Positions 1 through 5,531 of a DNA stretch of 5,752 nucleotides are shown one piece after another; the first letter of the stretch is position 1, and each line of letters begins with the position of its first letter. A model generated the notes under the pieces. The model was not told the DNA's origin and did not search any database. It was given only the letters and a program-made list of their open reading frames with translations. The position numbers were made by a program, and so were the translations under genes. Source of the stretch: Pseudomonadota bacterium (lineage in GTDB: Bacteria; Pseudomonadota; Alphaproteobacteria; Rhodospirillales; UBA2165); contig JAQCKY010000183.1 of NCBI GenBank assembly GCA_027592155.1, positions 1 through 5,752 on the forward strand, read 5' to 3'.

Positions 1-142
1 TGGCGGTCCAAAGTTTCTTTGCGAAGGCGGCGCTGTCAGGTCCGCCGAAGAGCGGCTCCGCTGCCTGCGCAGGGGTCATATGAAGTGCGCTAACCAGCGC
101 GAGTGCCACGGCAAGCCGCGGTAAGTATCTTATTATTTTCAC
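1..142 (-). CDS. Exported protein of unknown function, N-terminal fragment (gene continues past left edge)
   Basis: About 47 codons are visible, reading leftward from a GTG at 142-140. The product begins with a classic Sec signal peptide: basic start (MKIIRYLPR), hydrophobic core (LAVALALVSAL), and a likely signal peptidase I site after AQA, giving a mature protein that starts AEPLFGG. The GTG start is well supported. An in-frame TGA lies only four codons upstream (157-155), and a GAGGA ribosome binding site sits 9 nt before the GTG. The only other candidate is an ATG at codon 22, which would remove most of the signal peptide. The mature part (…PDSAAFAKKLWTA) is too short to assign a family. 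The protein is predicted to be periplasmic or secreted. It is transcribed away from all other genes here, so it shares only the upstream region with them. Confidence 0.75.
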   Translation of the reverse strand, partial: MKIIRYLPRLAVALALVSALHMTPAQAAEPLFGGPDSAAFAKKLWTA

Positions 143-379
143 GAAAGTGTATCCTCAATTGATGGGTATAACCAAAGTCGAGTGTTCCAGGAATTTAGGA
201 CCTCCTCGTCGCAGAGGCCGTCGCCTTTGTATAATCACGTTCGATCAAACAATGGTGAGCAGGCGCCCCAAAACGAGGAACAACTCGTGGCGCCAACCGC
301 TACACAATTGATGGCGGTGGTGCTATCCTTCCGCTGCCTCGATTTTTTGCTATCGGATCGGCGTTTTGGAGCACAGGCG
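143..379. other. Intergenic region between the divergent exported-protein gene and the small membrane ORF
   Basis: This gap should hold the promoter of the leftward exported-protein gene and anything driving the rightward small ORF. On the minus strand a TTATAC hexamer (about 169-174) could be a -10 element, but its partner at -35 is poor. A plus-strand frame stays open from a GTG at 182 into the small ORF. However, that GTG and the ATG at 311 both lack a ribosome binding site, and the encoded stretch is Ser/Gln/Pro-rich with no recognisable domain. I therefore treat 182-379 as probably non-coding. Confidence 0.35.
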
Positions 380-487
380 ATGAGTAGCGGGCTGGTCATC
401 ATGTTGATAATTTTCGCCTGTTGGGCGATCGCGTTCCGGCAAATCACCGGCCGCTGGCCACGCGGAGACGAATGGCTGCCGGAATGA
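380..487 (+). CDS. Possible 35-residue single-pass membrane peptide
   Basis: This short frame starts at ATG 380, with a GGAG ribosome binding site at 368-371 spaced 8 nt away, and ends at TGA 485-487. The product has a short polar start (MSSG), one strongly hydrophobic segment (about residues 4-20, LVIMLIIFACWAIAF), then a basic, Trp-rich tail (ITGRWPRGDEWLPE). Positive charge after the helix suggests an Nout-Cin or hairpin-free single-pass inner membrane peptide. No family is recognised. The same frame is open back to a GTG at 182, giving up to 101 residues, but only the 380 start has a good ribosome binding site. It lies about 210 bp upstream of the kinase remnant and on the same strand. 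It could be a real small protein or a chance frame. Confidence 0.35.
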   Translation: MSSGLVIMLIIFACWAIAFRQITGRWPRGDEWLPE

Positions 488-699
488 CGGCACCAGAGCC
501 ACTCGGATATCCAATCCGGCACCTGCCGATATAGACGGCGCGAGACAGGCTGCCCTTCGCGATCACCCCCAATAGCGATATTGTCACCCTTCTCCCCGAA
601 GGCCCCGAAGGCCCCGGAGCCGTTTTCGACGCTGTCATTGTCTGGGGCAAGGCGAATAACCACATACAATTCAAACAAAATTTTGATCACAACCAAACA
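488..699. other. Non-coding or remnant region upstream of the kinase pseudogene
   Basis: No gene is assigned here. The kinase frame has no stop between 535 and its ATG at 700 (an in-frame TAG lies at 532-534), but it contains no ATG, and no GTG or TTG start with a ribosome binding site. The open stretch would read …TLLPEGPEGPGAVFDAVIVW…, with no known domain. It also contains a 9-bp tandem repeat (listed separately). The last 40 bases before 700 are A-rich and contain no Shine-Dalgarno sequence. Confidence 0.4.
594..615. repeat. Short tandem repeat, 9-bp unit CCCCGAAGG, about 2.4 copies
   Basis: Two exact copies of CCCCGAAGG (594-602 and 603-611) are followed by a partial third (CCCC). Because the unit is nine bases it keeps frame. 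Read in the kinase frame it encodes Pro-Glu-Gly repeated. It is probably a simple slippage product, and no function is evident. Confidence 0.7.
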
Positions 700-1526
700 A
701 TGATGAAAAATTACGCCCCCCACATTACCGGTGCAGGCCTCATCGGTGCTGTCGTTTTTCCGACCATTGCGTTCTTCGTGATGGGAACGGCGTTTGGATT
801 TGATCAGGTTAAATTACTGAACTTGGTCCCGGCGTCGATTATCGGCGGCTCGACGATCGCCATCGTCACCTATTTCGTGTGCAGAAGCCGAATGCTGTTC
901 GAGCAAAATATTCGGATTAAGTTCGAGAAAAAATTAATCGAAGAGAACAGTCTGGCGAAATCTCAATTTCTGTCCTCGATCGGCCATGAGTTGCGCACGC
1001 CCATGAATGCAATCATGGGGTTCGGTCAGTTAATGGGCAGCGGACCCGAGACGCTGTCAAAATCACAGGGCGAGTACTTGGAACAGATGATGAAAAGCAG
1101 CAAGCACCTGCTTGTTCTCATCGAACAATTGCTGGATTTTCCACCATCGAGGCGGGCATCCTCACTTTGTCGCTCGAAGAATTTTCGCTGGAAAGTTCGG
1201 TAAAGGATTGCTTAGAAATGATGCGATCAGAGACGACCGATCGCGACATCAGCGTTGAATTTCTAACGTCCGAGCATCAACCGCCCTTCATTAAATCCGA
1301 CCAATACCGGTTTCAGCAAATTCTGCTCAACCTCCTGTCGAATGCGATCAAATATAACCGCCCCGGCGGTTCCGTCGTTGTCCGTTCGGAAATGACGCAT
1401 GGGGATTTTCTGAGGATCAGCGTGTCGGATAACCATGCCAGACTCAAACGTAGTTCCCGCCAATTACACCGGTTGACCACTGTCGACTGGCCTTTGATCC
1501 AAACATTCCCCCGCGTCGTAGACTAA
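700..1526 (+). pseudogene. Sensor histidine kinase, frameshifted and C-terminally truncated
   Basis: The first part (700-1140) encodes a membrane sensor kinase. It has two membrane helices (about residues 9-32 and 40-61), a charged linker helix (65-88), then a HisKA dimerisation domain (about 86-147) with the H-box SIGHELRTP and phosphoacceptor His96 (codon 985-987). At 1140 the frame breaks. The original frame continues into nonsense (PPSRRASS…) and stops at 1203, while the shifted frame reads STIEAGILTLSLEEF, exactly the expected end of a HisKA domain. One T appears to be missing from the TTTT run at 1137-1140. The shifted frame then gives the N-box of the ATPase domain (QQILLNLLSNAIKYN, about 1312-1356) and RISVSD. 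The DxGxGI (G1) box that should follow is replaced by unrelated sequence ending at a TAA, so the ATP lid and G2 box are absent. No ribosome binding site precedes ATG 700 or 703. It is most likely non-functional, unless the frameshift is a sequencing error, which would still leave the truncation. Confidence 0.8.
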
Positions 1527-1567
1527 TCATAGCTTTAATTTAATTACGTCAAACACGAGGGAACAAG

Positions 1568-1966
1568 ATGGCTTCCACAATCGAGAAATCTCTTGGCGCA
1601 ACAGAAACCAGCCTGGAACTGTTGAAGGTGCTTGCAGAAAATAGCTTCGATTCAATCTTAATGACGGACGCCTCGGCTGAGGGAAATATCATTTACGCAA
1701 ATAAAGCTTTTAAGAAGCTTACGGGATATGATCCAGCGGAGGTAATGGGAAAAACACCGAGGGTTCTTCAGGGTGTGGGTACCGACAAGAAAGTTATCGA
1801 TCGGCTCGCCGCAGCTCTTGGTTCGGGACGAAAATTTGAAGGAAAAGCGATCAATTACAAGAAAGATGGAACGCCCTTCATAATGTATTGGCGTGTTCTC
1901 CCTATAAAGGTCGGCAAATCAATCGAGGCATGGGTCGCAATCCAAAGAGAAGGTTCCATAATTTAA
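1568..1966 (+). CDS. Stand-alone LOV-like PAS domain protein lacking the photoactive cysteine
   Basis: This 132-residue protein is essentially one PAS domain (about residues 20-128) with a short N-terminal helix. The best match is the LOV subgroup. IIYANKAFKKLTGY (41-54), GKTPRVLQG (61-69), NYKKDGTPF (96-104) and the closing VAIQRE (123-128) align with LOV hallmarks. The LOV signature GRNCRFLQG carries the cysteine that bonds flavin in light, but here that position is Pro64. The second flavin-contacting Asn, after DGTPF, also appears to be lost (IMYW). Canonical photochemistry is therefore not expected, though flavin or another ligand might still bind. There is no effector, kinase or DNA-binding domain, so any output would be through protein contacts. 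The start is supported by GAGGGA (1557-1562) 5 nt before ATG. The gene lies 41 bp after the kinase remnant and before a strong terminator, and may once have worked with that kinase. Confidence 0.88.
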   Translation: MASTIEKSLGATETSLELLKVLAENSFDSILMTDASAEGNIIYANKAFKKLTGYDPAEVMGKTPRVLQGVGTDKKVIDRLAAALGSGRKFEGKAINYKKDGTPFIMYWRVLPIKVGKSIEAWVAIQREGSII

Positions 1967-1991
1967 CCTCAACTTCTTCCCCATAAGAGAC

Positions 1992-2020
1992 AATGCCCCG
2001 CCAATACCTAGCGGGGCATT
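1992..2020 (+). terminator. Intrinsic terminator after the PAS gene, possibly shared with the convergent LysR gene
   Basis: A perfect 10-bp stem (AATGCCCCGC at 1992-2001, pairing with GCGGGGCATT at 2011-2020) encloses a 9-nt loop and runs into TTTTAC. It lies 25 bp beyond the PAS stop codon. The base of the stem is AT, giving a U-rich end in the plus direction. In the minus direction the downstream tract (TTGTCTCTT) is a poorer U-run, so termination of the convergent LysR transcript here is possible but less certain. Confidence 0.85.
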
Positions 2021-2141
2021 TTACTAAATTTACAGCGCAATATCCTCAATATTTCCTTTTCCGAAAAACCCTTCCGCGTCTTAGATACACCGTAAGCGTC
2101 CGGCAAACCCGCCCTTCCGGTCAATGAGCGCTGTTATCGAA
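2021..2141. other. Convergent intergenic region between the PAS terminator and the LysR gene end
   Basis: This region is AT-rich near 2030-2065, then GC-richer. It contains a small AATAT/ATATT hairpin (about 2039-2053, 5-bp stem) of doubtful meaning. No convincing open reading frame, promoter or RNA gene is visible. It separates the ends of the PAS gene (plus) and the LysR gene (minus). Confidence 0.4.
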
Positions 2142-3164
2142 TTAGGCATCCGTGGCGGCAGGTGGGGGAAGGGTAAATTTAGCGTTTGCGCCGGCAACAA
2201 GCATGCCGTTCGATTTCAAACTTTCTCTTTTGATCGTCCGGCACACTTTTTTCATGTCCTCAATCATTGCTTGGACAAGACCGGAAACGGGCCGGTCCGC
2301 ACGGTATTGAATGCCAAAGGGAATCGCGTTTTTCATTCCCGGCAGGTTGATGGACGTGATCGACCCCGTCTGCTGTTCAGCCGATACGAAATTTGTCGTC
2401 AAAAACGCGATGAAATCACTATGTTTCACGAGCGATTTCAAATAGGGATTCGATTGGCATTCGACGGCGATTTTGGGCAAGGCGAGGCCGATATCGGCGT
2501 AATACTGATTGAGGTAATATTGAAGATCTGAATCGGGACGCGGCAAAATCCACGGGTAGTTTAGCAGTTCTTCGACGATATTGTTTTTGGTGTGAAGCAC
2601 GGGATGATCGCGCCGAACGACAACGGACGGCCGATCATAAAAGAGGATCTGGCTGGTGATTTCGTGGCCCAGATTTTGGTTCTCGGATTGGCCATATCCG
2701 AGCCGCTCATCCTCCAGGATGGAAAATATCATATCGAACTCACCCTTGATGAGAGACGGGAGAATCTCTCTTCGGGCCTTCTGGACAATTTTGATTTTGA
2801 CGTTGGGATGCTGAGCCAAAAAACCTACCGTCGCTTCGGGCAGAACAAAATTTGCCACGTTCTCAAGCGAGGCAATCGATAAGACGCGTTCGATTTCCCC
2901 CCGCATCTCGCGCATCTCTGCATGGGCTTTTTCCGCTTCCAGGAGAATGGATTTTGCCCGGGTGTAAAAACTTGCGCCAAAATCCGTTGGCGTCACACCT
3001 TTTGCGCTGCGTTCCAAGAGGGTGACCTCGAGCTGTTCTTCCAGTATCCGGATGCTGCGCGTCAGACCCGGCTGGGAAATGTTTAATTTTCGGGCGGCGC
3101 CCCCGATACTGCCGACCTCAACGGCGGCCGCGTAATGCTCCAGATAGTTCATTTCTAATTTCAT
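2142..3164 (-). CDS. LysR-type transcriptional regulator
   Basis: This 340-residue protein (slightly longer than the usual ~300) has the standard two-part LysR layout. The N-terminal winged helix-turn-helix (about 5-63) contains VGSIGGAARKLNISQPGLTRSIRILEEQL and LLERSAKGVTPTDFG. A linker helix (about 66-90) leads to a periplasmic-binding-like effector domain (about 91-310) that would sense a small-molecule inducer. The C-terminal ~30 residues (from about KRESLKSNG to PPPAATDA) form a low-complexity extension. The start is ATG 3164-3162, with AAGGA (3175-3171) 6 nt upstream. An alternative Met5 has a weaker site. The gene diverges from the molybdopterin oxidoreductase across a 126-bp gap, so by the usual LysR pattern it probably controls that gene and itself. 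The inducer cannot be read from sequence but is likely the enzyme's substrate or a relative of it. Confidence 0.95.
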   Translation of the reverse strand: MKLEMNYLEHYAAAVEVGSIGGAARKLNISQPGLTRSIRILEEQLEVTLLERSAKGVTPTDFGASFYTRAKSILLEAEKAHAEMREMRGEIERVLSIASLENVANFVLPEATVGFLAQHPNVKIKIVQKARREILPSLIKGEFDMIFSILEDERLGYGQSENQNLGHEITSQILFYDRPSVVVRRDHPVLHTKNNIVEELLNYPWILPRPDSDLQYYLNQYYADIGLALPKIAVECQSNPYLKSLVKHSDFIAFLTTNFVSAEQQTGSITSINLPGMKNAIPFGIQYRADRPVSGLVQAMIEDMKKVCRTIKRESLKSNGMLVAGANAKFTLPPPAATDA

Positions 3165-3290
3165 AACGTTTCCTTATGGACATCATCATATTTTATTAGA
3201 ATCCTTTCCACGGGCGCAATAGAGTTAGAGTGACCAAACTTCGCTTTTAGGAATTCGATGGCGCGTTAAACACTCTTCGAAGGAATTGAG
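3165..3290. promoter_or_regulatory. Divergent LysR / molybdoenzyme promoter region
   Basis: This 126-bp gap must hold both divergent promoters and, by family rule, the LysR binding sites. It contains an AT-rich imperfect palindrome (ATTTTATTAGAAT, 3190-3202, five of six base pairs matching) and a short perfect palindrome, CTTCGAAG (3275-3282), which overlaps the enzyme's ribosome binding site. Neither has the canonical T-N11-A spacing centred on its axis, so an operator cannot be assigned firmly. The Shine-Dalgarno of the enzyme gene is AAGGA (3280-3284), 6 nt before ATG 3291. No clear sigma-70 or sigma-54 promoter is recognisable. Confidence 0.6.
3190..3202. promoter_or_regulatory. Candidate operator: AT-rich imperfect palindrome
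   Basis: ATTTTATTAGAAT is a 13-bp inverted repeat with a single mismatched pair around a central T. It lies 26 bp upstream of the LysR start and 88 bp upstream of the enzyme start, a plausible place for a LysR recognition site. LysR sites normally show T-N11-A, which this lacks, so the call is tentative. Confidence 0.25.
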
Positions 3291-5531
3291 ATGGACCAGA
3301 TCGTAGAATCGAAGCCTGAACAGCCCGATGTCGGCGTCACCATCAAAAAGAGCACCTGCCGGATGTGTCATGGCGGGGGTGGCGTCAATCTTCATGTCGT
3401 CAAGGAAGACGGCGAAGACAAAATCATCAAAGTTGAAGGCGATCCGGACAATCCGATCAACAAAGGCGCGCTCTGCCCGATGGGCGTCTCCAGCCTGGAA
3501 CAGGTCTATAATCCGAAGCGGTTAAAATATCCGATGCGGCGCGTCGGTGCGCGCGGCGAGGGAAAGTGGGAACGCATCTCGTGGGATGAAGCCTATGACG
3601 AGATGGTCTCAAAGATAAAAGAAATTCAGGGCGAATATGGCAAGGAAAGCATCTGGGTCGGCACCGGGACGGGCCGCCATCATTTCGCCTATGTTTCGCG
3701 CTTTGCAAATGCGATCGGCACGCCAAACTGGTGTGAACCCGGAACAGCGCAATGTTTCCGTCCTCGGGTGCACGGCAGCGTTTTGACGATGGGTCAGTTA
3801 CCGATCTGCACCTATACCAACGAAGAGATGCCGGAACTGATTTTGTTCTGGGGACATAATCCGCTTTATTCCAGCCCCGACGGTGAAATGGGCTTCGGCG
3901 TCAAGGAAGCCTTGGCACGCAAGCCGAAAACCATCGTTGTCGATCCGCGGGAAACCATGCTCGCGCGCAAGGCCGATATCTGGTTGCAGTTACGTCCGGG
4001 CACCGACGATGCACTGGCGCTCGCTATGCTTCATGTCATTATCGAAGAAGACTTGATCGACCATGCGTTCGTTGAGAAATGGACCCATGGGTTCAAGCAA
4101 CTGGCCGAACGGGTCAAGCAGTATACACCGGAATGGGCCGCGCCGATTACCTGGTGTAAGGCGGACCAGATCAGAGAAGCCGCCTGTCTCTATGCAACAA
4201 CGAAGCCGTCCATGTTGGAATGGGGCTGCGCGATTGAGCACACCCCGGCTTGCTTCCAGACCGTCCGGGCCTTGTTGTGCCTGCCCTCGATCACCGGGAA
4301 TATCGACCAGCCCGGCGGTTGGGCCTTCGGCATGACACCGATCCCGCCCTTTCCGCAGCTTTTCGACAAGATGCCCAAGGAGCAGCAAAAAAAGCGCCTG
4401 GGCTATGAGAATTTCAAAGTGCTCAGCGGCGAACTGGCCCAGCTTCCGTCGGCGCATATCCCGACCCTCTTTAGGGCGATCCGGGAAAGCGATCCTTACC
4501 CGGTCCGGGCAGGGTTTATTTTCGGCAATAATGCGCTGTCGACCTACGGCGAAGTGGAATTGGTTTACGAGACCCTGAAGGCGCTGGATTACCTGGTGGT
4601 TGCCGAGCTCTACATGACACCAACCGCGGAGCTTGCGGATCTGATTTTACCGGTCTCGACCTGGGTCGAGGTCGATACGGTTGTCGCCGTGCCGTTCTAT
4701 GGCCAGAACGTGGTTTCGGTGCAGCAGAAAACCATCCAATACGGTGAGTGCATTCAAGACGAGGTGATCATGACCGAAATCTGCCGCCGCCTTGGCGTGG
4801 AGCACTGTACCGAAGACCCCGAAGAGGTGTTTGACTATTTACTCGGAGACCAGCTCGGCATGACCTTTAAGGAACTCAAGGAAAAAGGCTGGGTGCAGCC
4901 GGAATTCAAATACCGGAAATATGAGGAGAATGGGTTTAAAACGCCGACCGGCAAGATCGAGCTTTTTTCCACCCTGCTGGACGGCGAGGGCATCGATCCG
5001 CTGCCCTATTTCGAAGAGCCGCCGGAAAGCCCCTACAGCACGCCGGAACTCGCGAAGGAATATCCCTTTATCCTGATTACCGGCGCGCGTATTCCGATGT
5101 TTTTCCAATCCGAGTTCCGCCAGATGCGGACGCTTAGAAAAGGCCGGCCGGAACCGGAATGCGAAATACACCCCGACACCGCCGAAGCGCTCGGCGTCAA
5201 AGCAGGCGATTGGGTCTCTGTCGAAACCCCCCGGGGGCGATGCCGTCAAAAGGTAAAAATATTCAAGGGTATCGATCCGAATGTCATCCATGTCCAACAT
5301 GGCTGGTGGTTCCCGGAAGAAGAAGACAGCCCCGATCACGGCAATTGGCGCTCTAACGCCAACGCCCTGACCAGCATGCAGCCGCCCTATTGCAACGCCA
5401 TGGGCACCTATCAGCTGCGCGCCTTGTTGTGCAAAGTGGTGCCGGTTGCGGAGTCGGAAGAACCCTGGCGGCCCCACGATATTCCGGAGACGTTCGATAC
5501 AAACGTCGCTGAAATCCAAGGGTGGGCCTAA
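3291..5531 (+). CDS. Molybdopterin (bis-MGD) oxidoreductase, cytoplasmic, with altered Fe-S motif
   Basis: This 746-residue enzyme belongs to the DMSO reductase superfamily. The N-terminal Fe-S/pterin domain (about 16-75) is followed by molybdopterin-binding domains (about 76-580) and the C-terminal dinucleotide-binding domain (about 590-720, from PFILITGARIP through VQHGWWFP to SNANALTS). Supporting motifs are LKYPMRRVG, ISWDEA, FANAIGTPNW, VVDPRET, GNNALSTYGE and ELADLILPVSTWVE. Cys155 (in AQCFRPR) is the likely molybdenum ligand, by analogy with the GHxCxxPR region of relatives. The N-terminus has no twin-arginine signal, so the protein should stay in the cytoplasm. The Fe-S motif reads C23-x2-C26-x3-G30…C62. 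The third ligand, normally Cys in CHGGCG, is Gly, and the usual CPKG lysine is Met64. Sequence style resembles the acetylene hydratase/transhydroxylase-like and uncharacterised members, but the substrate is unknown. The start has AAGGA 6 nt upstream. The gene diverges from its probable LysR regulator, and no partner subunit follows within view. Confidence 0.93.
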   Translation: MDQIVESKPEQPDVGVTIKKSTCRMCHGGGGVNLHVVKEDGEDKIIKVEGDPDNPINKGALCPMGVSSLEQVYNPKRLKYPMRRVGARGEGKWERISWDEAYDEMVSKIKEIQGEYGKESIWVGTGTGRHHFAYVSRFANAIGTPNWCEPGTAQCFRPRVHGSVLTMGQLPICTYTNEEMPELILFWGHNPLYSSPDGEMGFGVKEALARKPKTIVVDPRETMLARKADIWLQLRPGTDDALALAMLHVIIEEDLIDHAFVEKWTHGFKQLAERVKQYTPEWAAPITWCKADQIREAACLYATTKPSMLEWGCAIEHTPACFQTVRALLCLPSITGNIDQPGGWAFGMTPIPPFPQLFDKMPKEQQKKRLGYENFKVLSGELAQLPSAHIPTLFRAIRESDPYPVRAGFIFGNNALSTYGEVELVYETLKALDYLVVAELYMTPTAELADLILPVSTWVEVDTVVAVPFYGQNVVSVQQKTIQYGECIQDEVIMTEICRRLGVEHCTEDPEEVFDYLLGDQLGMTFKELKEKGWVQPEFKYRKYEENGFKTPTGKIELFSTLLDGEGIDPLPYFEEPPESPYSTPELAKEYPFILITGARIPMFFQSEFRQMRTLRKGRPEPECEIHPDTAEALGVKAGDWVSVETPRGRCRQKVKIFKGIDPNVIHVQHGWWFPEEEDSPDHGNWRSNANALTSMQPPYCNAMGTYQLRALLCKVVPVAESEEPWRPHDIPETFDTNVAEIQGWA

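Noticed and set aside
161..190. GGAAC-containing minus-strand sequence resembling an ECF sigma -35 element upstream of the exported-protein gene
   Set aside because: No matching -10 (CGTT or TCTA-like) occurs at the required 16-18 bp spacing, so it is most likely chance.
235..723. 162-codon minus-strand open frame across the region upstream of the kinase
   Set aside because: The translation has no recognisable domain. It overlaps the small membrane ORF and the kinase start, has no suitable ribosome binding site, and looks like an antisense frame kept open by base composition.
1137..1140. Programmed -1 frameshift site in the kinase
   Set aside because: A four-T run without a canonical heptamer or downstream structure is weak, and the gene is also truncated in its ATPase domain, so decay explains it better.
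2124..2882. Plus-strand open frames of 135 and 96 codons antisense to the LysR gene
   Set aside because: They are shadows of a clear LysR gene whose helix-turn-helix and effector domain are intact on the other strand.
4839..5519. 226-codon minus-strand open frame antisense to the oxidoreductase 3' half
   Set aside because: The plus strand encodes an unmistakable molybdopterin oxidoreductase here. The antisense product has no known motif and reflects codon bias.
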